This document shows positions 25,310 through 33,251 of a DNA stretch of 64,000 nt, piece after piece; within the stretch, counting starts at the first letter, position 1, and every line of letters begins with the position of its first letter. Under the pieces are notes generated by a model. It did no database searches. It worked only from the letters and a program-made list of their open reading frames with translations, and was not told the origin of the DNA. This DNA comes from Rubrimonas sp036735545. GTDB taxonomy: Bacteria > Pseudomonadota > Alphaproteobacteria > Rhodobacterales > Rhodobacteraceae. The translations under genes were made by a program, and so were the position numbers. The stretch lies in contig DAINOD010000002.1 of the NCBI GenBank assembly GCA_036735545.1, positions 62,001-126,000 of the forward strand, read 5' to 3'.

Positions 25310-26508
25310 GGGCCGACCGCGTAGCGGACGGCCCAGTCCTCGGCGATGCGGGTCATCCAGCTCGGATGCGGCTCGGGCAGCGGCCCGCCGAGTTCGTCGG
25401 GAGAGGGCGTGGCGACGCCCCGGGGCAGCGCGTCGAACAGGGCGCGGTCCTGAGCGGACAGCCGGTCGCGCGACAGCACCGTGAAGGCGCCCCACACGCC
25501 CGGGTCCTGCTTGCGCGCCTGCGCCTCGGGCGACATCAGGAAATTCGCCACCACCATCGCGCCGGCCTTGGCCGAGGCGTTGTAGGGGATGGCGACGAAG
25601 CTCGCGTTGCCGATCGAGCCGCCCGCGGGGACATAGGCGCGCACCGTGTCGGGCAGCTCGCCCGAGGCGATGGCCGAGGAGGCTTCGGCGGGGTCGAAGG
25701 CGAAGGCGACGTCGATCTCGCCGTCCGCCATGAGCTGGCGCATCCGCGGCCCGTTCGCGGGATAGGCCCGACCGCCGCGCCAGAGGTTCGGCGTGATCTC
25801 GTCGACGAAGGCCCAGAGCGGCGCGGTCACGGCCGCGTAGTCCGCCCCCTCCACCGGGCGCAGCAGGACGGCCGGCTCGGCGACGAGGCCGTAGAGCGCC
25901 TGCTTCAGGAAAGTGGTCCCGAGATAGTCGGGCGGCGCCGGATAGGTGAAGCGCCCGGGATTGGCGCGCGCCCAGTCCAGCAGCGCCGCCGGCGTGCGCG
26001 GCGGGTCGGGCAGGCGCGCGGCGTCATGGTAGAACACCAGCTGCGCCTGGCTCCACGGGGCCTCGTAGCCCTCCGTCGGCACGGTGAAGTCGAACGCGAC
26101 GGCGGGGTTCTCGTCGGGGTCGACCAGCGCCCAGTTCGGCAGCGCCTCGGCCCAGGGGCCGAACAGCAGCTCGTTCGCGCGCATCGCCGCGAAGTTGGCG
26201 CCGTTGATCCAGATGAGATCGACCGCGCCGCCCTCGTCCCGCCCGGCGGTGCGTTCGGCGAGCACGCGGCTGACCGCCTCGGCGGTGTCGGCGAGCTTCA
26301 CATGCTGCACGCGCACCCCGTGGCGCGCCAGCGTCTCGCGGCCCACCCAGTCGATGTAGTCGTTGATCCGCGCGTCACCGCCCCAGGCGTGCCACCAGAC
26401 CACCTGCCCGCGCGCCTGCGCCTCCACGGCCGGCCAGTCGGCGGGGTCGGGCTCGGCCAGCGCCGGCGCCGCGAGAGCGGCCAGCAGGACAGCGAGGCGT
26501 GCGATCAT
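25306..26508 (-). CDS. ABC transporter periplasmic binding protein, YnjB-like
   Basis: A 400-residue solute-binding protein with a signal peptide (MIARLAVLLAALAAPALAEP). The early region GQVVWWHAWGGDARINDYIDW and later DLIWINGANFAAMRAN and LWRGGRAYPANGPRMRQL are characteristic of the YnjB group. Paralogues bind varied small solutes; the ligand is unknown. The ATG at 26508 has ACGGAG upstream and is preferred over an ATG five codons earlier. It overlaps the permease gene, so the two are translated together. Confidence 0.82.
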   Translation of the reverse strand: MIARLAVLLAALAAPALAEPDPADWPAVEAQARGQVVWWHAWGGDARINDYIDWVGRETLARHGVRVQHVKLADTAEAVSRVLAERTAGRDEGGAVDLIWINGANFAAMRANELLFGPWAEALPNWALVDPDENPAVAFDFTVPTEGYEAPWSQAQLVFYHDAARLPDPPRTPAALLDWARANPGRFTYPAPPDYLGTTFLKQALYGLVAEPAVLLRPVEGADYAAVTAPLWAFVDEITPNLWRGGRAYPANGPRMRQLMADGEIDVAFAFDPAEASSAIASGELPDTVRAYVPAGGSIGNASFVAIPYNASAKAGAMVVANFLMSPEAQARKQDPGVWGAFTVLSRDRLSAQDRALFDALPRGVATPSPDELGGPLPEPHPSWMTRIAEDWAVRYAVGP

Positions 26509-26586
26509 GGTCGGCTCCGTCATCGTTCATGCGCACCATTCGCCGACGCGCGACGCGGCGCAATGCGCCCGCCGATCACCGCTGCG

Positions 26587-26985
26587 TCAGAGCAGGAAGC
26601 GCAGCGCGACGGCGAGGGCGAGGAAGCCGGAGGCGATGGCCGCGGCCCACAGCGCCTTCTCGCCCAGCTCGGCCGTCAGCGCGGCGACGATGAGCCTGCG
26701 GCCGTCCTCCTTCGGGGGGCGCTCGGCCTTGTCCAGCATCGCCCAGACCTCGCTGTCGGAGGGGCGCTTCAGGCCGGCGCAGTTCATCGCCATGAACTGC
26801 AGCACCACCGCCAGCAGCAGCATCGACACCGCGCCGAAGCGGAAGGAGAGCGCCGGGTCGAAGGCCAGCCCCGACATGGCCATGGCGATGCCGAGACAGG
26901 CGAAGCCGCAGCCGCGCATGACGCTGACATTGGCCAGCATCCTGATCCGCGCCGCGAGCCGACGTTCTTCGACTTCGTCGAACAT
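26587..26985 (-). CDS. Small membrane protein of unknown function
   Basis: A protein of 132 residues with three hydrophobic helices: about residues 23-42, 50-67 and 110-130. A hydrophilic loop (KRPSDSEVWAMLDKAERPPK) lies between the second and third. I do not recognise the family. The ATG has GAGAGA upstream. It lies downstream of the symporter region on the same strand and upstream of the ynjB-like gene. Confidence 0.65.
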   Translation of the reverse strand: MFDEVEERRLAARIRMLANVSVMRGCGFACLGIAMAMSGLAFDPALSFRFGAVSMLLLAVVLQFMAMNCAGLKRPSDSEVWAMLDKAERPPKEDGRRLIVAALTAELGEKALWAAAIASGFLALAVALRFLL

Positions 26986-27039
26986 ATCTCTCAGGTAGAA
27001 CGCCCGACGCCGATGGCGCGGGAAAAAGCGACCGTCCGA

Positions 27040-27432
27040 TCACGCGGCGAGCGCAAGCCAGAGCACGATGAACAGCGGCGGGACGCCGAGCACGGCGTCG
27101 CCGAACAGGAAGGTCTTGAGAAAATAGAACAGGAAAGCCGCGTAAAGCGCCTGCGCGAAGGGCACGAGGAACGCCGGCGTCACGGGGCCCGCCAGGGCCA
27201 TCAGGGGGTCGGTGACGCGCCGCAACGCGAGAAAGAACACCCCCGGCCGGTCGAGACCGAGAAAAAGCTCCAGCAGACCGCGCGACACCAGGAAGGCGGA
27301 CACCGCCGACAACGCGTAGGCGCCGCCGAAGATCACCGCCACGATCTGCGGAAACCCGCCCCAGAGAAAGGTGAGGACGCCCAGGACATAGGCGGCGGCG
27401 ACGATCAGCACGCCGCGGAGAGGCTCGCTCAT
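27040..27432 (-). CDS. Small membrane protein downstream of the acetate-type symporter
   Basis: A 130-residue protein with three or four hydrophobic helices (starting MSEPLRGVLIVAAAYVLGV; others near residues 24-45, 68-100 and 112-130). No family is recognised with confidence. It begins just after a strong hairpin terminator following the symporter gene. Its own ribosome-binding site is weak (GGGACCCCCGCC before the ATG). Its position suggests a partner or accessory of the transporter, which is only inference. Confidence 0.6.
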   Translation of the reverse strand: MSEPLRGVLIVAAAYVLGVLTFLWGGFPQIVAVIFGGAYALSAVSAFLVSRGLLELFLGLDRPGVFFLALRRVTDPLMALAGPVTPAFLVPFAQALYAAFLFYFLKTFLFGDAVLGVPPLFIVLWLALAA

Positions 27433-27445
27433 GGCGGGGGTCCCG

Positions 27446-27475
27446 AAAAGCGCGCAGGGCCCGAAGGCCCTGCGC
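27446..27475 (-). terminator. Intrinsic terminator after the symporter gene, UUCG tetraloop
   Basis: On the minus strand a perfect 10-bp stem (GCGCAGGGCC / GGCCCTGCGC) encloses a TTCG loop closed by C-G, a very stable RNA tetraloop. GC and a TTTT run follow. It sits between the symporter stop and the start of the small membrane-protein gene at 27432, so only read-through transcripts would express that gene unless it has its own promoter. Confidence 0.75.
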
Positions 27476-27497
27476 CGGAGGTCCTGACGCGGTCGCG

Positions 27498-29345
27498 TCA
27501 GTGGGTGCTCGAGATCATCTCGCCGCCGCGGGGCAGGCGCAGACGGTCCACGAACTCCTGCATCTCCTGGCTCGGCTCGGGCGTCATCAGCGACACCACG
27601 TAGGTGACGATGAAGGCGACCGGGATGCCGAACATGCCCGAGGAGATCGTCTTGACGCCGAACCAGGCGCCTTCGCCCCAGGGCTCCATGATGAACAGGC
27701 CGTAGCGGCTGCCCAGCAGGTAGACCATGGTCACGAGGAAGCCCGCGGTCATGCCGCAGATCGCCCCCATGTTCGTCGTCCGGCTCCACCACACGCCCAT
27801 CACCAGCGGCGCGAACAGGCCGGCGCCGGCGATGGAGAAGGCCCAGGCCACCATCGACAGGATGTCGGCCGGCTTGGTCTGCGCCAGCAGCGCCGCCGCC
27901 AACGCCACGATCACCAGCAGCACCTTCGACACGAACAGCCGGGTCTTGGTGTCGGCCTTCGGGTCGATCATGCGGTAGTAGACGTCGTGGCTGAGGGCGT
28001 TGGAGATGGCCAGCAGCAACCCGTCCGCGGTGGAGAGCGCCGCCGCGAAGCCGCCCGCCCCGACCAGACCCACGACCCAGATCGGCATGCCGGCGATCGA
28101 CGGCGTCGACAGCACGATCATGTCGTTGTTGAGCCGCAGCTCGGCGTAGGGGAACCCGCCGACATGGCCCTTGGCCTCGCAGGCCGCCTGGATGGCGGCG
28201 ACCGTCTCGGCCTTCACGCCGCAGATGGTCACGAGCTGGTGGCCGGCGATCGCGCCCCAGTCGATCATCCACTGGGGGATCGAGGCGAAGGCCAGGAGGT
28301 TGCCCTCGTTGCCCACGAACAGCTGCATCAGGTTCACCTTGGAGAACGCCGCATAGGCCGGCGCGGTGAAGTAGAGCAGGAAGATGAAGAACAGCGACCA
28401 GCCGACCGACTTGCGCGCCTCACGCACCGTCGGCGTCGTGAAGAAGCGCATGAGGATGTGCGGCAGCGAGGCCGTGCCGACCATAAGGCAGAAGATCAGG
28501 AAGAAGAAGTCCATCGGCGTGTAGGTCGTGAACGGCGCGGTATGGGCGCGAGCGACGCCGAGGATCTGTTCGTACTCGGCGATGGTGGAGAGCGCCCCGC
28601 CATACATGAGCTGCGGGATCGGCACGCCCGTGAGCACGGTCGACATCCAGATCGCCGGCAGCAAGTAGGCCACGATCAGCACGATGTACTGAGCCACCTG
28701 CGTCCACGTCACGGCGCGCATCCCGCCCAGCATCGAGCAGACGAGGATGCCGGCCAGACCCGCGAAGACCGCATAGTTGAAGTCGATCTGCAGGAACTGC
28801 GAGGCGATGATGCCCGACGCGTAGACCTGCGCCGTCACATAGGTGAACGAGCAGGAGAACAGCACGATGATGCCGAGCGTCCGCGGCAGGTTGCCGCCGT
28901 AGCGGGTGCCGAGGAAGTCGGGCACGGTGTAGGCGCCGAACTTGCGGAGATAGGGCGCGAGCAGCACCGCCACCAGTACGTAGCCGCCGGTCCAGCCGAG
29001 CACGAAGGCCAGACCGTCGTAGCCCAGCACGAACAGCGTGCCGGCCATGCCCACGAAGGAAGCGCCCGACATCCAGTCTGCGCCCGTGGCCATGCCGTTG
29101 TAGATCGCGGGGACGCGCCGCCCGGCGACGTAGTATTCCGAGACCTCGCCCGTCCGCGACATGATGCCGATGAAGGCGTAGATGCCGATCGTGGCGAAGA
29201 TGTACATGAACAGGATGACCCGGTCCGCCACTCCGACGGCCGACAGGATCGCGGTGAGCGCGACGAAGAATGCAAACCCACCGACATAGATCGCGTAGAC
29301 CTTGCCCAGGTTGTCTACGAAGTCGCCCTTAGCTTGAACTGCCAT
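27498..29345 (-). CDS. actP: Sodium:solute (cation/acetate-type) symporter large subunit, VC_2705 family
   Basis: A 615-residue SSS-family transporter with about thirteen helices. Typical segments are SEYYVAGRRVPAIYNGMATG, ADWMSGASFVGMAGTLF and DFLGTRYGG. It is preceded by a DUF4212 small subunit, a pairing specific for the VC_2705 sodium:solute subfamily often linked to acetate and short-chain organic acid uptake. The true substrate is not shown by sequence. The ATG is preceded by GAGGGG. The DUF4212 stop lies 13 bases upstream, so the two form an operon that appears to end at the terminator at 27446-27475. Confidence 0.88.
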   Translation of the reverse strand: MAVQAKGDFVDNLGKVYAIYVGGFAFFVALTAILSAVGVADRVILFMYIFATIGIYAFIGIMSRTGEVSEYYVAGRRVPAIYNGMATGADWMSGASFVGMAGTLFVLGYDGLAFVLGWTGGYVLVAVLLAPYLRKFGAYTVPDFLGTRYGGNLPRTLGIIVLFSCSFTYVTAQVYASGIIASQFLQIDFNYAVFAGLAGILVCSMLGGMRAVTWTQVAQYIVLIVAYLLPAIWMSTVLTGVPIPQLMYGGALSTIAEYEQILGVARAHTAPFTTYTPMDFFFLIFCLMVGTASLPHILMRFFTTPTVREARKSVGWSLFFIFLLYFTAPAYAAFSKVNLMQLFVGNEGNLLAFASIPQWMIDWGAIAGHQLVTICGVKAETVAAIQAACEAKGHVGGFPYAELRLNNDMIVLSTPSIAGMPIWVVGLVGAGGFAAALSTADGLLLAISNALSHDVYYRMIDPKADTKTRLFVSKVLLVIVALAAALLAQTKPADILSMVAWAFSIAGAGLFAPLVMGVWWSRTTNMGAICGMTAGFLVTMVYLLGSRYGLFIMEPWGEGAWFGVKTISSGMFGIPVAFIVTYVVSLMTPEPSQEMQEFVDRLRLPRGGEMISSTH

Positions 29346-29358
29346 TTGCAGGTGCCCC

Positions 29359-29628
29359 TCAGTCTTCCGCGACGCCGAATTCTTCGTCGATCTGGTTCTG
29401 GCGCCACGAGAACCAGAAGATCAGCACCACGAAGACGATCAGGGATCCCTGCGCCGCAAGGTAGAACCCGAGCGGAAACCCGAAGATGACGATCGAGTTC
29501 AGCGCAGAGACGAAGAAGTGAATGAAGAAGCTGAAAACGGCCCACACCGCCAGACACGTCCACATCATGGAACGGGTCTTGGCCCAGTGCGCCGCAGCAG
29601 CCGCAGGAGAGATTGTCTTTTCTGGCAT
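29359..29628 (-). CDS. DUF4212, sodium:solute symporter small subunit
   Basis: An 89-residue protein with two membrane helices (around residues 22-43 and 49-72), ending in a hydrophilic tail with FSWRQNQIDEEFGV. This matches DUF4212 small subunits, which accompany VC_2705-type symporters; the large subunit follows directly. The ATG has GGAGAAGG just upstream. Promoter elements should lie in the 228-base region between this gene and the divergent gene at 29857, but none could be recognised with confidence. Confidence 0.85.
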   Translation of the reverse strand: MPEKTISPAAAAAHWAKTRSMMWTCLAVWAVFSFFIHFFVSALNSIVIFGFPLGFYLAAQGSLIVFVVLIFWFSWRQNQIDEEFGVAED

Positions 29629-29856
29629 CGCCTTCTCCCAGCCCAATGACATGAGGAGGCGACCACCGCGCAAGTTCGCGAAGATGGCGTCCCTCCCGAT
29701 CCGCCTGACGCGCGCCTGGCGCTCTCTCGACGCCTCAACCCGCGACAAACACTGCGCCGAAACAAGCATCCCCGACGCAGACGCGACACATTTTTCCAGC
29801 GCCTTGCCAAAGTCAACGCGGCGCCGCACAAAAACCACGGGTCAGGAGTAATATTC

Positions 29857-30501
29857 TTGCGTATCGTAGCGAAATTGCTCGGTGAACGCCGCCCGCGGGC
29901 GCGCGACTGGAACGGGGTCGCCGAAGCCGTGCGAGCGGGCGCGGCCTTTCTCGCGCAGGGCGCGAGCTATTCCTACCTGCGCGCGCGCTCGGGCATGATG
30001 GGGCCGCGCCTGTTCCAGGACCCGGCCTTCGGCGCCGCGCTGGAGGTATGCAAGTGGGAGGGCTTCGGCGCCGCGGCCCAGGACCTGACGCTGATGCTGG
30101 AGGCGGACGCACGGGCGCACATGGGGCCCGACCGGCGCGGCGTGGCGGCCGCGCTCTCGGCGCTCTACCGCGACGCGGTGGCGCTGGAGCCATTGCCGCC
30201 GCACCGCGCGGCGCGCGGCTGGGAGGACCTCGCGACGGCCTTCGACGCGCGCGCGGTGTTCGCCGTCGCAGCCCCGCCCAAGGGCGCCGCCGACCTCGCC
30301 GCGACCACCGCCCGGCGGTTGATGGACTTCGCGCCGGTCGAGGACTCGATCCGCGACGCCGACTACGAGATGGTCGCCAACAACGTGGCCTTCCGCTTCG
30401 TCGACTACCGCCGCCGCCTGCGCGCGGAGGTGGACATCGTGGCCGCGGCCGCCCTGCTGGAGACCCGCGCGGCCGCCGCCCGCGACGAGGGCGCCGCCTG
30501 A
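29857..30501 (+). CDS. Conserved hypothetical protein upstream of the exonuclease-DUF294 gene
   Basis: A 214-residue soluble protein starting M-R-I-V-A-K from a TTG codon. The start is supported by AGGAG nine bases upstream. Segments such as GASYSYLRARSGMMGPRLFQD, CKWEGFGAAAQDLTLML and EMVANNVAFRFVDYRRRLRAE look conserved in character, but I cannot name the family. One base separates its stop from the next gene, so both are surely one transcript. It is divergent from the symporter operon, whose relatives are often found beside DUF294 genes. Confidence 0.7.
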   Translation: MRIVAKLLGERRPRARDWNGVAEAVRAGAAFLAQGASYSYLRARSGMMGPRLFQDPAFGAALEVCKWEGFGAAAQDLTLMLEADARAHMGPDRRGVAAALSALYRDAVALEPLPPHRAARGWEDLATAFDARAVFAVAAPPKGAADLAATTARRLMDFAPVEDSIRDADYEMVANNVAFRFVDYRRRLRAEVDIVAAAALLETRAAAARDEGAA

Positions 30502-30502
30502 C

Positions 30503-32650
30503 ATGGCGCGCGAGGCCGCCCCCACCGGCCCGGCCGCGCCCCTGATAGCGCTGCACGCCGTCGCGCTCGACACCGAGACCACGGGCCTCGACGTGCGGAC
30601 GGACCGGCTGGTGCAGATCGGCGCCCTGCGGCTGACCGGCGCGGAGACCGACCACGACGACCGCTTCGACGCGCTGGTCGACCCCGGCGTGCCGATACCC
30701 GAGCTGGCCTCGCGCATCCACGGCCTGCGCGACGCCGACGTCGCGGGCGCCGAGACCGCGGCCGAGGCGCTGGCGCGGCTGCTCAACTGGATGGGCGACG
30801 CGGTGGTCGTGGGGCACTCGATCCACTTCGACCTTGCGCTGATGCGCCACGAGGCCCATCGCGCGGGCCTCGCGTGGCGCGACCCGGCGGCGCTCGACAC
30901 CGGGCTGCTGGCGGCGGGGCTGAACCCGGGGCTGGTCGACACCTCTCTCGACGCGCTGGCGGTGTCGCTCGGGGTGGCGATCGCCGGCCGGCACACCGCC
31001 TTCGGCGACGCCGAGGCGGCCGCGCGGGTTTATGTCGCGATGCAGCCCCAGCTTCTGGCCGCGGGCGTGCGCACGCTGGCGCAGGCGCAGGCGCTGTGCC
31101 GCAAGCCCGAGGCGCTGCTGGAGCGCCAGCGGCAGGCGGGCTGGTTCGCGCGCCCCGACGAGAGGCCCGACTTCGCCGCCGCGGCGATCCGGCTCGGCGC
31201 GGCGCGCGCCATCGACGGCTTTCTCTACCGCAACCGCATCGACAGCGTGATGGGGGCGCCGCCCCACTGCATCGAGCCGCAGGCCCCGCTGGTCGAGGCG
31301 GCGCGCAAGATGACCGACCTCGGCATCGGCTGCCTGATCGTCGCCCCCCTGCCCGACGGAAGCGCCGGGATCGTCACCGAACGCGACGTGCTGGGGGCGA
31401 CCGCGTCGGGGAAGGTGGCCGCGCTGAGCGTCGCCGACGTCATGAGCGCGCCGGTGATCGCCGCGCCGGCCGACACGCTGCTCTATCGGGCGCTGGGCAA
31501 GATGGCGCGGCGCAACCTGCGCTATCTGGGCGTCACGGGGCCGGACGGGTCGGTCTGCGGCGTCTTCACCCTGCGCACGCTGCTGCGCCAGCGCGCGTTG
31601 GCGACGCTGACCGTGGGCGACGAGATCGCCACCGCCTCCCGCCCGCGCGAGCTGGCGAAGGCGCAGGCCGCGCTGCCGCGGCTGGCCGCCTCGCTGATGG
31701 CCGACGGGCTCTCGGCGCGGGAGGTGGCGGCCGTCATCTCCGCCGAGGGCCGCGCCATGACCGCCCGCGCCGCCGAAATGGCCGAAGCGCAGATGCGCGA
31801 GGCCGGGCGCGGCCCGGCGCCGGCGGGGGCCTGCCTGCTGATGCTGGGCTCCGGGGGGCGGGGCGAGAGCCTGCTGGCGCCGGACCAGGACAACGCGCTC
31901 GTGGTCGAGGACGCCTACGCCGGCGATCTCGACGCCGCCGGGGACTGGTTCGCGGACTGGACGGAGCGCGTGAACGCCATCCTCGACCGCGCGGGCGTGC
32001 CCTTCTGCAAGGGCGGGGTGATGGCGAAGATGCGCCCGTGGCGGCGGCGGCTGTCGGAGTGGCGCGACCAGCTCGCCGCCTGGGCCGCGCGGCCGACGCC
32101 GCAGGCGCTGCTGAACGTCGACATCTTCTACGACTTCGCGCCGGTCCATGCGGTCGGCGGCGGCGCGCGGCTGGCCGACGCCCTGCGCAAGGCCGCCACC
32201 GAGACCGCGCTGGCCGCGCCCGCCATGGTGCGCGCCCTCGGCGAGCAGGCCGGCGACAAGCGTCCGGCCCTGGGCCTGTTCGGTCGGCTGCGCACCGACG
32301 ACCGCGGCCGCATCGACCTGAAGGGCGGCGGCCTGCTGCCCATCGTCACGGGCGCGCGCGCGATGGCGCTGCGCCGCGGCGTGGCGGCCGTATCGACGCC
32401 CGAACGGCTGACCGGCGCGGCGCAGGTCGCCGGACGCGGCGAAGCGGACGCGGCGATGCTGGGCGACGTCCACCTGTTCCTGATGCGGCTGATCCTTGGC
32501 CAGCAGGTCGCCGACATCGACGCCGGCATGGCGCCGACCAACCACGTCGACGTCCGACGGCTGACCGCCGAGGACCGCGATCACCTGCGCGAGGCGCTGC
32601 GCCGGCTGGAGCCGATGCAGGAGATGGTGCGCGACGTGCTGGCGGACTGA
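30503..32650 (+). CDS. Fusion protein: DEDDh exonuclease, CBS pair, DUF294 nucleotidyltransferase
   Basis: A 715-residue three-part protein. Residues ~18-190 are a DnaQ-like 3'-5' exonuclease with DTETTGLD (Asp23, Glu25), HSIHFDLALM and the final HTAFGDAEAAA. Residues ~247-365 are a tandem CBS pair beginning IDSVMGAPPHCIEPQAP. Residues ~430-710 are the DUF294 GlnD-like nucleotidyltransferase, with LGSGGRGESLLAPDQDNALV, followed by DUF294_C. In many proteobacteria the exonuclease and the CBS-DUF294 protein are separate neighbouring genes near acetate symporters; here they are joined. All key motifs look intact. The function may be signalling by nucleotide sensing; this is not established. Confidence 0.87.
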   Translation: MAREAAPTGPAAPLIALHAVALDTETTGLDVRTDRLVQIGALRLTGAETDHDDRFDALVDPGVPIPELASRIHGLRDADVAGAETAAEALARLLNWMGDAVVVGHSIHFDLALMRHEAHRAGLAWRDPAALDTGLLAAGLNPGLVDTSLDALAVSLGVAIAGRHTAFGDAEAAARVYVAMQPQLLAAGVRTLAQAQALCRKPEALLERQRQAGWFARPDERPDFAAAAIRLGAARAIDGFLYRNRIDSVMGAPPHCIEPQAPLVEAARKMTDLGIGCLIVAPLPDGSAGIVTERDVLGATASGKVAALSVADVMSAPVIAAPADTLLYRALGKMARRNLRYLGVTGPDGSVCGVFTLRTLLRQRALATLTVGDEIATASRPRELAKAQAALPRLAASLMADGLSAREVAAVISAEGRAMTARAAEMAEAQMREAGRGPAPAGACLLMLGSGGRGESLLAPDQDNALVVEDAYAGDLDAAGDWFADWTERVNAILDRAGVPFCKGGVMAKMRPWRRRLSEWRDQLAAWAARPTPQALLNVDIFYDFAPVHAVGGGARLADALRKAATETALAAPAMVRALGEQAGDKRPALGLFGRLRTDDRGRIDLKGGGLLPIVTGARAMALRRGVAAVSTPERLTGAAQVAGRGEADAAMLGDVHLFLMRLILGQQVADIDAGMAPTNHVDVRRLTAEDRDHLREALRRLEPMQEMVRDVLAD

Positions 32651-32654
32651 CGGC

Positions 32655-33251
32655 TCAGCGCCCGAGGGCTTCGGACAGCGCCGCGAAGCGTGCGAGAAAG
32701 GCCTCCGCCGCCCGCTGCGGCGGCAGCGGCGCCAGCCGCCTGGCGCCGGCCCCCGGGTGGCGCGGGCGGCCGAAGAAGCGGTCGGCCTCGGCCACGGTGA
32801 AGCCCGCGAGCTGGGTGGCCTCGAACCACGCGCAGGCGCGGTCGGCCTTCTTCACGCGCGCCTTCAGCGCGGCGGGCATGGCGGGCGGCAGGCCGAAGCG
32901 GATGTGCACCGCCGCCGCCAGCCTGTCCTCGAAGGCGTGATAGTCGATGCCGAGCGCCGCCTTGAACGGCGAGATCATGTCGCCGATCACGTATTCCGGC
33001 GCGTCGTGCAGCAGCGCCGCCAGCCGCTCCGCGGTCGAGGCGGGGCCCCGCAGGGCGAAGATCTCCTCCACCAGCATCGAGTGCTCGGCGACGCTGAAGG
33101 GCCACTCGCCCGCGGTCTGGCCGTTCCAGCGCGCGACGCGGGCGAGGCCGTGGGCGATGTCCTCGATCTCGATGTCGAGCGGCGAGGGGTCGAGCAGGTC
33201 GAGCCGGCGGCCCGAGAGCATCCGCTGCCAAGCCCGCGGCGGGGCCTTCAT
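32655..33251 (-). CDS. HD-domain phosphohydrolase, YfbR-like
   Basis: A 198-residue HD-superfamily protein. The metal-binding residues are in FSVAEHSMLVEEI, ALLHDAPEYVIGDMISPFK and a later aspartate in KARVKKADRACAW. This pattern matches the YfbR/5'-deoxynucleotidase-like group, which dephosphorylates nucleoside monophosphates. Its ATG overlaps the stop of the pcaB-like gene (ATGA), making it the last gene of the argD-argF series. The start was set at 33251 on that overlap. Confidence 0.83.
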   Translation of the reverse strand: MKAPPRAWQRMLSGRRLDLLDPSPLDIEIEDIAHGLARVARWNGQTAGEWPFSVAEHSMLVEEIFALRGPASTAERLAALLHDAPEYVIGDMISPFKAALGIDYHAFEDRLAAAVHIRFGLPPAMPAALKARVKKADRACAWFEATQLAGFTVAEADRFFGRPRHPGAGARRLAPLPPQRAAEAFLARFAALSEALGR

